The notes beneath the pieces are model-generated. The model was not told where the DNA came from. It did no database searches and saw only the letters and a program-made list of their open reading frames with translations. This document shows, piece after piece, positions 8,564 to 17,163 of a DNA stretch of 25,182 bases. Origin of the DNA: an uncultured Parabacteroides sp. (lineage in GTDB: Bacteria; Bacteroidota; Bacteroidia; Bacteroidales; Tannerellaceae); assembly GCA_937890135.1 (NCBI GenBank), contig CALBYC010000178.1:1-25182 (forward strand), written 5' to 3'. Positions within the stretch are counted from its first letter, which is position 1, and each line of letters starts with the position of its first letter. The translations under genes were made by a program, and so were the position numbers.

Positions 8564-9163
8564 ATGAGAAAGATACTATTCCTACATGGGTTCTTCGCCT
8601 CAGGCAGTTGCCCCATGGCTTCAGCTTTAAAAGAAGCTCTTGAAGGCCAGGCCACGGTGCTTGCGCCCGACCTCCCCCTGCACCCCGGAGAAGCCTTGAA
8701 GATGATACGGTCATGGATGGAACAAGAGCGCCCCGACATGCTTTTAGGCAACAGTTGTGGGGCTTTTTATGCACAAATCATCTCGTCCGAAACCGGCATC
8801 CCCGCATTATTGGGGAATCCTTATTTTATGATGACCCGGTTTCTGAAAGACCGGATAGGCGAACATTCTTACAAAGCCCCGCGGACCGACGGCAAGCAGT
8901 CGTTCTTGATAGACGACGGGCTGATTGAAGAGTTCGGGCAATTAGAGGCAGTCCAATTCGACCATTACAAGCCCTATTACAAAGGGAGGGTATGGGGCAT
9001 TTTCGGTGAACAGGACACATTGGCGCACTTCGAGCCTCTTTTCTTAAAATACTACAACCATACATACCACTTTCCCGGCGGACATACCCCCACAAAGGAA
9101 GAAGTAAAAAGATGGCATGCGCCCCTGGCTTTGAAAATGCTGATGGAATATTCGGACAAGTGA
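8564..9163 (+). CDS. YqiA/YcfP-like alpha/beta hydrolase (small esterase)
   Basis: Small cytoplasmic alpha/beta-hydrolase of 199 residues, the size of the YqiA/UPF0227 esterases. It has no signal peptide and begins MRKILFLHGFFASG, with the oxyanion-hole HGF. The nucleophile elbow is GNSCG with Ser64, the acid is probably Asp151 (FGEQD), and the base is His174 (PGGHTP), a complete triad in the right order. I chose the ATG at 8564; an in-frame TTG at 8543 would add seven residues without family-like sequence. It stands alone between the repeat hairpin after the CobW-type gene and a convergent gene. The natural ester substrate cannot be told. Confidence 0.85.
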   Translation: MRKILFLHGFFASGSCPMASALKEALEGQATVLAPDLPLHPGEALKMIRSWMEQERPDMLLGNSCGAFYAQIISSETGIPALLGNPYFMMTRFLKDRIGEHSYKAPRTDGKQSFLIDDGLIEEFGQLEAVQFDHYKPYYKGRVWGIFGEQDTLAHFEPLFLKYYNHTYHFPGGHTPTKEEVKRWHAPLALKMLMEYSDK

Positions 9164-9232
9164 TTCGTATATCATCGCAAAGGCAACCAGGGGAACATAC
9201 AAAAAGCGCACTCGGGAAGCTGCAATTTCCAT

Positions 9233-9280
9233 GCCGGCCGATTCCCCAAACGGACACGTCCGCTCAGGAAAAAGGCCGGC
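9233..9280. repeat. Palindrome-rich convergent intergenic element, second copy of the repeat family
   Basis: GCCGGCC (9233-9239) pairs with GGCCGGC (9274-9280), enclosing the palindrome CGGACACGTCCG (9251-9262). TCAGGAAAAAGGCCG at 9264-9278 is identical to 8494-8508. It lies between the convergent stops at 9163 and 9308 and may help end transcription on both strands. AGGCAACCAG at 9181-9190 also recurs at 17742-17751. Confidence 0.4.
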
Positions 9281-9307
9281 GGCAAATTCCCCGAAGGATA
9301 CGGTTTG

Positions 9308-10171
9308 TCATTTCTTCACAGGCTTCCAGAAATCAGATTCAGTAAGCCCGCACTTGGAAGCAATCTGCTTGCAAAAATCCAGACGGAAAGCCCTGTAATC
9401 GCGCGTGTCGGAACCAAATACGAATTTCAAACCGGCACGTTTGCAAAGAAGAATGAACTCTTCATGGGGAGTATGCGCCAAATCATTGATTTCCACCGCG
9501 ACTTTCCGCTTGGCAATCATATCCACGATAGACTCCAGCCGTTCTTTCGTCCACACCTTGTAGTAAAACCGTGCCACACACGGCGGGAGATACAACGGCC
9601 AGCCGAAAATGTCAAGGGGCTCCGGGTTCTCCAGCACGGCCTGGTAATGCTTCATGTTCGTTTCCATGAACTGGTCGAGATCCGGAATGTAACAGTCATG
9701 TTCCCAGACTTCCAACGTGTCGCCATAGCGGTTGCCGTTCGGTATCATTTGCGGATCCATGAAAAAATAGTCGAACTGTTTATAAATATCCTCGCTAAGC
9801 GCATGAGTCCATCCGATTTTCATGTTCTGCATTCCGCGGAAACAACCCAGCGAAGCCGTATCGTCCATGAACTTCTGTATGCTTTCGTCCGTTGCCGGCA
9901 CGGGGCGAGTGCCGTTAAACATGATGCCGCAGTAAGCGAACCGGTGTTCCTTCGCTTTGCGCGCGATATCTTCATAAGACAACGTGGGGGAAGCATGAAT
10001 GTGAAGGTCATGCAACGGGAAATCGGCCACGGTAGAAGGTTTCACGTCCTTCCAAAGGCCATCCGCCCAACATTCTTCCTTTGTGTTTTTCGCACGGCAG
10101 GCTTGCGTTCCCAATGCCAAGCCTCCGACGGCAAGCATGCCGCCCGCTTTGATAAAAGATTTTCGATCCAT
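9308..10171 (-). CDS. Exported PHP-like metal-dependent hydrolase
   Basis: Protein of 287 residues with the N-terminal signal MDRKSFIKAGGMLAVGGLAL, a Tat-like leader with Arg-Lys instead of Arg-Arg. A Cys follows at residue 25 (GTQAC), so a lipoprotein is possible, though the lipobox is poor. The mature part begins a PHP/amidohydrolase-type TIM barrel: DLHIH at residues 55-59 gives the first metal-binding His pair, with VEINDLAH and FVFGSDTRD near the end. Where PHP proteins often have SDxH, this one has SDTR, so the metal site may differ. It is the last gene of the metal-efflux run, 39 bases after cobI. The substrate is unknown. Confidence 0.75.
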   Translation of the reverse strand: MDRKSFIKAGGMLAVGGLALGTQACRAKNTKEECWADGLWKDVKPSTVADFPLHDLHIHASPTLSYEDIARKAKEHRFAYCGIMFNGTRPVPATDESIQKFMDDTASLGCFRGMQNMKIGWTHALSEDIYKQFDYFFMDPQMIPNGNRYGDTLEVWEHDCYIPDLDQFMETNMKHYQAVLENPEPLDIFGWPLYLPPCVARFYYKVWTKERLESIVDMIAKRKVAVEINDLAHTPHEEFILLCKRAGLKFVFGSDTRDYRAFRLDFCKQIASKCGLTESDFWKPVKK

Positions 10172-10210
10172 AATTTTTAAGTTCTTGAATATTAATTATA
10201 ACAATTCCGT

Positions 10211-10912
10211 TCACTTATGAAGTATCATCAAAGAGAAATAGGGGAACTTGCGTTTCCGCAACAATTCACAGTCGTCGGTATGATACTCCTTGTCCGTCCC
10301 TATATTCTCGAAATAGTGATAAGCATAGCCGGGGTGCGATTCCATGCATTGCAGGACGGCCTCCCGGCAGGCGCAGAGCTTCATGACGACGACCACATAT
10401 CCTTGTTCTATTTTCTCCGCCAAATCCTCCGCCGATAGAATGCCGGGGATCACCATCAGACGTTCCTCCTGCTTGACAATATGCAATCCCGCAACCGCAC
10501 TTGCCGCAATGAAAGCCGGTATTCCCGCTATTCTTTTCACTTCAACCCCGCCATCAATCAATTTGTCGTATACGTATTGGATGGAAGAATAGAAGCCGGC
10601 ATCCCCCTCGGCCACTACGGACACATCCAGTCCTGCCGCATAAGCATCCTTCACCTTTTCATACAAAGCGTCGTAACTCTCCATCGCCGCCTTACGCTCC
10701 CGGTTCATCGGCAGCATGAAAAGGCGGATTTTCTCCGGCCGTATATCCAATGCCTTGACGATATCGGCCGCGCGGGAATTGATGCGATCCCCCACCGAAA
10801 GCGTCGCCGGACAATAGATCACATCGGCCTGCCGCAGCAACTTAAAACCTTTGACCGTTATCAATTCGGGATCACCCGGACCCAACGACACAAAATTGAC
10901 AGCATGTTTCAT
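10211..10912 (-). CDS. cobI/cbiL: Precorrin-2 / cobalt-factor II C20-methyltransferase
   Basis: SAM-dependent methyltransferase that adds the C20 methyl group in corrin ring synthesis for vitamin B12. The 233-residue product shows the family's SAM-binding loop SLGPGDPELITVKG near the N-terminus, AEGDAGFYSS near residue 100 and IAGIPAFIAAS near 128, and its length suits CobI/CbiL. Whether it is the early-cobalt (CbiL) or late-cobalt (CobI) type cannot be told. It starts 21 bases after the TolC-like gene with a purine-rich GGAAGGAA just before the ATG, which is unusually Shine-Dalgarno-like for this genome. No other B12 gene is in the window, and its place behind a divalent-metal efflux system is odd. 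I see no cobalamin riboswitch upstream. Confidence 0.88.
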   Translation of the reverse strand: MKHAVNFVSLGPGDPELITVKGFKLLRQADVIYCPATLSVGDRINSRAADIVKALDIRPEKIRLFMLPMNRERKAAMESYDALYEKVKDAYAAGLDVSVVAEGDAGFYSSIQYVYDKLIDGGVEVKRIAGIPAFIAASAVAGLHIVKQEERLMVIPGILSAEDLAEKIEQGYVVVVMKLCACREAVLQCMESHPGYAYHYFENIGTDKEYHTDDCELLRKRKFPYFSLMILHK

Positions 10913-10933
10913 TTCCTTCCGTTTATATGATGA

Positions 10934-12196
10934 CTAATTTATATCCCATATTCCAACCGAACGTTCCAATTCCACCAAAGCGGTATTGTAATCAAACAGG
11001 GTTTGGATGTACTGGGCCTGCACATCGTTGTACGTACGCTGCGCATTCAATATTTCCAAAAGGGAAACCTCGCCTCGGTTGTAACTGTATATTTTGCCTT
11101 TTAACACCGTCTCGGCATGTTCCAGCAACCCTTTCTCGTAATGCGCAACTTGGCGGGCATGCGACTGATATAGCCAATAAGCCTGCATCACTTCGTTTTC
11201 CACTTGCATCCGGACATGCTCAGACTGAAGTTCAGCCTGCTGCGCCCTGTATTTCGCCGCCCGCAAAGCCCCTTTGTTCAATGCGGAAAAATTCAACGGG
11301 AAAGCAACGCCGGCCGTCACGCCCGTATACGGTGGAGCGGGGGCTTCCTCGTTGCGTACACGGTTATTCAAGCTGACGTTCAAAGAGACATCGACATCAG
11401 GACGGCGTTCACGCCTGACGAGCGTCAACTCACGGCTCGCCACTTCGCTGTTCTTTCGAGCAGCCAGCAAATCCGAACGGTTGTCCACGGCCTGCTCCAT
11501 CAAATCAGCCAATGCGAAATCACGTTCGGGATGCCTCAGATTATCGTCCGGACGATAAAGGGTATCATTATACGCCCTCCCCATCAAGAGAGACAACGAG
11601 GCGCACGCATTGTTCAACTCCGTCTCGGCCTGAAGCACTTCGTTGTACATCATGCCGGCCTCCAGATGGCTTTGAGTCACTTCGACCTCCATGATCTTCC
11701 CCAGCACGAAACGCATGCTGTCCGATTTTGCCAAGTCTGCCATATTCTGATAAGCTTTCTTTTTCACTTCAAACAATTGCTGCCGCTTTAATGCCTCCAA
11801 ATAGGCAATCGTCGCATCCGCACGCAGGTTACGGTAATAGTCTTCCAGCAAGATCTCACTCAGCTCGCTTTGGCTCTTTGCCAAGCGGATGCCTGCCCTG
11901 CGCCTCCCCAGCGTGACGGTTTGGGTCAATCCGAACTCAACGCTTTGCCCCATCTGGATAGTATTATCCTGATTATTGGAATAAGAAACGGACAATTCCG
12001 GGTCATCGAACACTTTCGCAGCTACCGCATCCGCCCTTGCCGCGTTCATATTCAATTTTTCAGCCGCATATTCACGATTCCCCTCATTCACCCGCTGCAA
12101 GAAACGGGAATACGAGAGCGGCACAACCGTCTGAGCTTCCGCATAGGCAGAGAAAGACCCAATCAAGACTCCAAATATATAAATAAAATTTCTCAT
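10934..12196 (-). CDS. TolC/CzcC-like outer membrane factor of the RND efflux system
   Basis: Outer-membrane channel of the tripartite efflux pump, 420 residues. It has a signal peptide (about residues 1-21, ending AYAEAQ) followed by the repeated long helical hairpins of the OEP family, with typical phrases such as DDPELSVSYSNN, QTVTLGRRRAG and RRPDVDVSLNVSLNN; the C-terminal half carries the second OEP repeat. Its ATG overlaps the stop of the RND pump gene by four bases (ATGA), a sign of translational coupling. It works with the pump and adaptor encoded just upstream. Confidence 0.92.
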   Translation of the reverse strand: MRNFIYIFGVLIGSFSAYAEAQTVVPLSYSRFLQRVNEGNREYAAEKLNMNAARADAVAAKVFDDPELSVSYSNNQDNTIQMGQSVEFGLTQTVTLGRRRAGIRLAKSQSELSEILLEDYYRNLRADATIAYLEALKRQQLFEVKKKAYQNMADLAKSDSMRFVLGKIMEVEVTQSHLEAGMMYNEVLQAETELNNACASLSLLMGRAYNDTLYRPDDNLRHPERDFALADLMEQAVDNRSDLLAARKNSEVASRELTLVRRERRPDVDVSLNVSLNNRVRNEEAPAPPYTGVTAGVAFPLNFSALNKGALRAAKYRAQQAELQSEHVRMQVENEVMQAYWLYQSHARQVAHYEKGLLEHAETVLKGKIYSYNRGEVSLLEILNAQRTYNDVQAQYIQTLFDYNTALVELERSVGIWDIN

Positions 12197-15100
12197 CGCT
12201 CTTCTTCTGATAAATGATTCTCTTTTTCTTCAACACGTTTTTCCATATAATAATAGAGAGACGGCAATATGTACAACGTGACGATGGTGGCAAAAAGCAA
12301 TCCATATACAATGACCGTCGCCAACGGGCGTTGCACGTCCGAACCGATTCCCGTTGAAAGCGAAGCAGGCAACAAGCCTAAAATAGCCACCGTCGCTGTC
12401 ATCAAGATCGGGCGGAAACGATGCCTGACACCCCTCAACACTGCCGTTTTCAAATCTTTTCCTTCCTTTCTCAAATTATTGATATGCGTAATCATGATCA
12501 CGCCGTTCTGGATGGCCACGCCGATCAAAGCGATGAAGCCAACTGCCGACGACACGTTCAATGTCATCCCGCGCACATTCAAAGCCAACATACCACCGAA
12601 AAGGGCCAACGGCACCACCGTCATCAACAACAAGGCCTGGCGGAACCGCTGCAACGCTCCAAACAAAAGAAGCAACATGATGCCTAAAGCGATTGGCACG
12701 ACGACAGCCAAACGGCCGTAGGCCCGGTTCTGATTCTCAAACTGGCCGGCCCATTTCAAATGATAAAGGGAATGGTCGTATTCCACCAATTTATCGATTT
12801 GCCTGTCCGCTTGCTGCAAAAATGTCGTTAAGTCAGTGCCACGCAAATTGACGCGCACCGTCAAATGCCTTTTGTTCATCTCACGGGAAATCATGCTCGC
12901 CCCCGTCGTCGTCTTTATTTCAGCCACCTGGCTCAACGGAATCTTGGCCCCGCTGCCCGAAGTCAACATTAAATTGCCTATTTTGTCCGGGGTGTTTCGG
13001 CTTTCCTCGTTATAGCGGCATATGACATCATAGGACTTGCTACCCACAAATATCTGGGAAATCGCCTTGCCCCCAATAGCCAATTCAATCAAATCCGTCA
13101 CGTCCGACACATTCAACCCATATTGCGCAATGCGGTCGCGGTCGGCAATGATTTGCAATTGAGGCAACGGAGGCTCCTGGTCAATCGCCACATCCGCAGC
13201 TCCCGGTATTTGTTTTAATATTCCTACGACCTTATCTCCTATGTGGCGAATCTCACGGATGTCATCGCCGTATATCTTCAAGGCCAAGTCGCTATGAGCT
13301 CCTGCAATCTGGTCCATCACCATGTCTATGATAGGTTGGGAAAAGCCCACGGAATAGCCCGGCAACTTCATCAAAGAATCATTCATTGCCTCGATCAGCT
13401 CGGCTTTTGTCCGTCCGCTTTTCCATGTGTCATACGGTTTCAGGCCCACGCCACACTCGACATGCGACAAAGAGAAAGCCTCAGCCCCTTCATCATCCCT
13501 GCCCACTTGGGTCATGACGTAAGAGACCTCCTCGAATTTATGGATTTCCGCACGCAACTCCTCGCCCATTTTCTTGGATTGCTCTATGGATATGCCTGGC
13601 GGCAATTGCACCTGGATCCAAATGGAACCCTCATCCAACGGCGGCAAGAAATCTTTCCCCACCGTGTAACTCAGCACCCCGGCCAGCACGAACACGCCTA
13701 CCAAAACCCCCATCACAGCACGATGCTTTTCCAATATGCGCTCCGTCTGGTAATGATATATGGCCGCTAATTTCTCCAACCATCTATTATGCCGGACTGG
13801 TTGCGGCTTACGATACGCCACAAACGAAAGGCCGGGAATCAAAAAAAGAGCCACGCACAAAGCCCCGACCAAAGCATAACCCACCGTATATGCCATCGGC
13901 GTGAACAGCTTTTTCTCTATGTGCTCAAAAGCGAACAGCGGAAGATAGGCCGTAATGATAATCAGCGTAGAGAAGAAAATAGGCCTTGCCACCTCTGCCG
14001 TCCTTTTCACGATGGAATCCTCTTCCAATCTCTCTCCCGGATGCCCTTCCCTTTTCTTAAGTATCGTCTCCATCATAACAATCGCACCATCCACCAAGAT
14101 ACCAAAGTCGACTGCGCCTAAAGAGAGAAGGTTTGCTGGTATGTTTGTCAACTTCATCAAAATAAAAGCAATCAGCAACGAAAGAGGAATCGTGATGGCC
14201 ACCAGCAGTGCTCCTTTCCAATTATGCAGGTAGAGCAACAACACGATAATCACCAAAGCCATTCCCTCCAACAACGTATGCGAGACCGTATGCAGCGTCT
14301 TCTCCACCAGTTCCGTACGATCCATGAAAGGGTGTATCTGCGTTCCTTCCGGCAAAACCTCACGGTTCAATTCTTCAACGGCCACATGGATATCCTTCAG
14401 GACTTCCGAAGGATTTTCCCCTCTCAACATTTGGACAATGCCTTCCACCCCGTCGTCAACGTCATGCTTGTCGTCCAAAAAGCCTAATACTCCCTTGCGT
14501 TCCAAATTCCCATACTTCAATCGGCCTATGTCGTTCAGATAGACAGGTATCCCGTTTTCCGTTTTGATGACGATGCGTCCCAAATCCTCCAAGTCCTTTA
14601 TCAAACCGATTCCTCGGATTACATAGCTCAAGTCGCCACGACTCAACATGCTCCCTCCGGCATTGACATTGTTCATTTCCACTTTTTCCGTCACATCGGC
14701 CAGCGAGATATCATATTCTTGCATCTTATTGGGATCAAGCTCTATCTGGTATTGTGTCGTTATGCCACCGTAATTACTTACGTCCGCCACGCCCGTGACC
14801 TGCTTCAGGCGGGGGATTATCACCCACTTGTGCAAGTCCGTCATTTCCCGCAAGTCCAAATTCTTGCTTTCCAGCACATAACGGAAGATTTCGCCGGTCG
14901 GGGATGTCAACGGATTCAAGCCGGGGGCAGCATCATAGGGCAGTTCCACATCCACCAAGCGTTCCTGCACACGTTGGCGGGCCCAATAATCATCGATGCC
15001 ATCGTCAAAGACTAAGATAACCGTACTCAGCCCGAAAGTATTCTTGCTTCGCATCACATTCAATCCCGGCATGCCATTGACAGCCCGTTCGATAGGAATG

Positions 15101-15294
15101 GTGATTTGCTGTTCTATCTCTTCTGCCGCCAATCCGGGGACCTGGGTGACGATCTGCACCGTAGTGTCAGCAATATCCGGATAAGCATCGATGGCCAATT
15201 TAGTCCATGAATAGTAGCCAATCAAAGCCACGAACGTGAACAAGACGAACATCAGGCCTCGCCGATGCAACGCCAACTTCAATAACTTTTCCAT
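12193..15294 (-). CDS. czcA: CzcA/CusA-family heavy-metal RND efflux pump
   Basis: Inner-membrane proton-driven pump of 1033 residues, a normal length for heavy-metal RND proteins. The first membrane helix is at about 10-30, followed by the large periplasmic loop, helices at about 335-535, a second periplasmic loop and a final helix group at about 865-1020. Helix 4 reads DFGILVDGAIVMMET: Asp396, Gly398, Asp402 and Glu409 fit the DFG-x3-DGA-x3-E signature of the CzcA/CnrA class (Co, Zn, Cd, Ni) rather than the AIG-x3-DAA form of Cu/Ag CusA pumps. The gene begins 6 bases after the adaptor stop and overlaps the outer membrane factor. The symbol follows this motif; the actual metal needs testing. 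Confidence 0.92.
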   Translation of the reverse strand: MEKLLKLALHRRGLMFVLFTFVALIGYYSWTKLAIDAYPDIADTTVQIVTQVPGLAAEEIEQQITIPIERAVNGMPGLNVMRSKNTFGLSTVILVFDDGIDDYWARQRVQERLVDVELPYDAAPGLNPLTSPTGEIFRYVLESKNLDLREMTDLHKWVIIPRLKQVTGVADVSNYGGITTQYQIELDPNKMQEYDISLADVTEKVEMNNVNAGGSMLSRGDLSYVIRGIGLIKDLEDLGRIVIKTENGIPVYLNDIGRLKYGNLERKGVLGFLDDKHDVDDGVEGIVQMLRGENPSEVLKDIHVAVEELNREVLPEGTQIHPFMDRTELVEKTLHTVSHTLLEGMALVIIVLLLYLHNWKGALLVAITIPLSLLIAFILMKLTNIPANLLSLGAVDFGILVDGAIVMMETILKKREGHPGERLEEDSIVKRTAEVARPIFFSTLIIITAYLPLFAFEHIEKKLFTPMAYTVGYALVGALCVALFLIPGLSFVAYRKPQPVRHNRWLEKLAAIYHYQTERILEKHRAVMGVLVGVFVLAGVLSYTVGKDFLPPLDEGSIWIQVQLPPGISIEQSKKMGEELRAEIHKFEEVSYVMTQVGRDDEGAEAFSLSHVECGVGLKPYDTWKSGRTKAELIEAMNDSLMKLPGYSVGFSQPIIDMVMDQIAGAHSDLALKIYGDDIREIRHIGDKVVGILKQIPGAADVAIDQEPPLPQLQIIADRDRIAQYGLNVSDVTDLIELAIGGKAISQIFVGSKSYDVICRYNEESRNTPDKIGNLMLTSGSGAKIPLSQVAEIKTTTGASMISREMNKRHLTVRVNLRGTDLTTFLQQADRQIDKLVEYDHSLYHLKWAGQFENQNRAYGRLAVVVPIALGIMLLLLFGALQRFRQALLLMTVVPLALFGGMLALNVRGMTLNVSSAVGFIALIGVAIQNGVIMITHINNLRKEGKDLKTAVLRGVRHRFRPILMTATVAILGLLPASLSTGIGSDVQRPLATVIVYGLLFATIVTLYILPSLYYYMEKRVEEKENHLSEEER

Positions 15295-15300
15295 AATCGA

Positions 15301-16410
15301 TTACTGCGCGTCAATGAAATAAAAAGCCCCTTCGGTGACTATCCTGTCTCCCGCTTTCAGCCCGGACTGGATGATGCTCTTATCCCCGTCCGTACCCGAA
15401 GTGACGACATTCTTTTTCACATACAGGTTTTCACCCACAGCCAGCAAAACGTACGCATTGTCTTCCTTCTGCAAAATGGCAGAAGTCGGCACCAACACGG
15501 CATCGGATGCCTCGTCGGTCAACTTGACCGAAGCATACATGGCCGGCTTCATCTTGCGTTCCGGATTATCGCAAACTATCAAAACCTGCACAGAACGTGT
15601 TTCCTCATCAAGCATTTCACTGACATGATAAATGTCTCCGGTAAAAGTCATGCCCGGATATGCCACAAGGGAGATTTCCACTTGTTTCAGGTTAGAAACC
15701 GAAGCCAAATCCTTCTCTTTCACATTGGCGGCGACCCATACCTGGCTTAAATCAGCAACCACAGCCACTGGTTCGGCATCTTCTTTAAAATACTGGCCGA
15801 TGACGATGTCGTTGGCAACCACTTCTCCGTCAATAGGCGAACGAACCACCAAAGGCTGGCCTAAGGCCATCTCGTCAGGATTGATTTGGAACACTTTCAA
15901 GGACGCCAACGCATTCTCGTAGTCCTTGCGCTTCAGTTCGTAGTTCACTTCGGCCTCTTCCACCTCTTTCTGGACCCCCACCTTGTTGGCAAGCAAATCT
16001 TTCTCGCGCTTTAAGCTCTTTTTCGCCAATTCCATCTCTTGCTTGGCTTGATAGTAGTTCTTCCCTGCATCAAAAAAATCCGGGGAACTAATCTCGAATA
16101 TCGGTGATCCCTTACGTACCTTTTGGCCCAAGCGCACAAACGACTGTGTGATGCGCCCCGCAAAAGGGGACGCTATCTGCGCATAATGGTTCGGGATGGC
16201 CTCCACCACGCCCGACACGGAAAAACTCGCCTGATAAGGGGCTAACCAGACCTCATTCGTCTTGATTTTGCCTAAAACGGGAGAGCCAGAGGCTACCTTT
16301 ACCGTATCCCCGCTTACTTGGAAATCCCCGCCTATCGCCACTTCTTGTTTTGACGTGCACGCAAAGCATAACAAGCCTGCCATGCATATCATAGGATGTA
16401 TTATGTTCAT
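15301..16410 (-). CDS. RND efflux periplasmic adaptor lipoprotein (CzcB/CusB-like)
   Basis: Membrane fusion protein of 369 residues that joins pump and outer membrane channel. The N-terminus MNIIHPMICMAGLLCFAC ends in a lipobox-like Cys18, so it is probably a lipoprotein. The lipoyl half-motif IASPFAGRI is near residue 80, followed by a long coiled hairpin (about 115-170, rich in Lys and Glu), the second lipoyl half (VVRSPIDGEVV), and beta-barrel and membrane-proximal domains. No His-rich N-terminal metal-binding tail is present. It begins 29 bases after the small His-rich protein gene and ends 6 bases before the pump gene. Confidence 0.92.
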   Translation of the reverse strand: MNIIHPMICMAGLLCFACTSKQEVAIGGDFQVSGDTVKVASGSPVLGKIKTNEVWLAPYQASFSVSGVVEAIPNHYAQIASPFAGRITQSFVRLGQKVRKGSPIFEISSPDFFDAGKNYYQAKQEMELAKKSLKREKDLLANKVGVQKEVEEAEVNYELKRKDYENALASLKVFQINPDEMALGQPLVVRSPIDGEVVANDIVIGQYFKEDAEPVAVVADLSQVWVAANVKEKDLASVSNLKQVEISLVAYPGMTFTGDIYHVSEMLDEETRSVQVLIVCDNPERKMKPAMYASVKLTDEASDAVLVPTSAILQKEDNAYVLLAVGENLYVKKNVVTSGTDGDKSIIQSGLKAGDRIVTEGAFYFIDAQ

Positions 16411-16439
16411 GTTGCTTCTTTCTTATTCGATAAATTTCA

Positions 16440-16808
16440 TTAAACAGTTTTCTCTTCATGTCCGACAATTCCGAATAAGGGAGGGGCGCGCAAGGTCAAA
16501 CGGTTCGCCATGCCGAGAAAGGACGCCAACACGCATGGCATGGCAATGATCATCTGCAAAAAAGACAAAGGAGAAGGCGTGAAAGTGCCTATCCCCGGAT
16601 CTATTGTCTGCATCGCATTGAATGCCGATATAATGACATATTCCGACTCAGCATGTGTATGGTTTGCCCCGGGCAAATACGGGTGCGAATGGGTTGTGCA
16701 GCATTTATTGAAGAGATGCGTATGCACGAAGAAAGCATTCCCGGCATAGTAACTGCAAAACAGCACTGCCAGAAAAATCTTGAAAAGGGACATCGCTTTC
16801 TTCGCCAT
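16440..16808 (-). CDS. Small His-rich exported/membrane protein heading the efflux operon
   Basis: Product of 122 residues with a hydrophobic N-terminal segment (MAKKAMSLFKIFLAVLFCSY) that is a signal peptide or anchor. It is followed by HTH, CC, THSHPY and HTH motifs within residues 25-55, then a second hydrophobic stretch (about 80-98). Short proteins with an HTH...HSHP pattern are commonly seen ahead of Bacteroidetes metal-efflux operons; a periplasmic metal sensor or chaperone role is my inference. The frame stays open up to 16922, but a -7 element at 16830-16837 lies inside that extension, so I use the ATG at 16808 (16793 is an alternative). It is 29 bases from the adaptor gene. Confidence 0.7.
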   Translation of the reverse strand: MAKKAMSLFKIFLAVLFCSYYAGNAFFVHTHLFNKCCTTHSHPYLPGANHTHAESEYVIISAFNAMQTIDPGIGTFTPSPLSFLQMIIAMPCVLASFLGMANRLTLRAPPLFGIVGHEEKTV

Positions 16809-16829
16809 CTGCCTAATTATTGATGGCAA

Positions 16830-16837
16830 CAAAGATA
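16830..16837 (-). promoter_or_regulatory. Bacteroides -7 element of the metal-efflux operon
   Basis: Minus-strand TATCTTTG is an exact TAnnTTTG match, 21 bases before the ATG at 16808. A TTTG -33 element at the usual spacing is not evident, so it may need an activator. Confidence 0.5.
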
Positions 16838-16972
16838 CAACAAAACAAGCACATATCCAGCCCACTTTTGCCATTATTGCTTTTTTGTTCCATTTTCCCT
16901 CGCCGTGTTTGTTTTCTCCCATATTTTTCCTAACTTGCAGCCATTATTCATGTTTCAAAAAGTCATATCATC

Positions 16973-17152
16973 ATGGAAGTAAAAGAAAAAGTGTTAGCGA
17001 CAATGAAAGAGGCAGGCACTCCTCTGAATGCCGGCAAAATAGCGGAACTTAGCGGGCTTGACCGCAAAGAAGTAGACAAAGCGATGAAACAACTCAAGGA
17101 AGAAGGAGCTATCGTCTCCCCAGTCCGTTGCAAATGGGCTCCGGCCGAATAA
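16973..17152 (+). CDS. 59-aa winged-helix/HTH small protein
   Basis: Small soluble protein, MEVKEKVLATMKEAG to CKWAPAE. It has the spacing of a helix-turn-helix: helix 1 (VLATMKEAG), TPLNAGKIAELSGLDRKEV as helix-turn-recognition helix, a third helix KAMKQLKEEG and a short wing (AIVSPVRCKW). It resembles short winged-helix proteins found ahead of flavoproteins in Bacteroides. It lies 11 bases before the flavin-reductase-like gene on the same strand, so it probably regulates or is co-expressed with it; DNA binding is inferred. A possible weak promoter is TTTG at 16908-16911 with TAACTTGC 19 bases later, a poor -7 match. Promoters for this gene and the divergent efflux operon share the same 164 bases. 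Confidence 0.75.
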   Translation: MEVKEKVLATMKEAGTPLNAGKIAELSGLDRKEVDKAMKQLKEEGAIVSPVRCKWAPAE

Positions 17153-17163
17153 CCGTATCGGAC

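Noticed and set aside
9305..10180. 291-codon plus-strand frame over the PHP-like gene
   Set aside because: It is an antisense shadow; the minus strand has the leader peptide, DLHIH motif and operon context.
16809..16972. Cobalamin riboswitch upstream of the operon containing cobI
   Set aside because: The spacer is only 164 bases, is shared with a divergent gene and shows no B12-box-like element.
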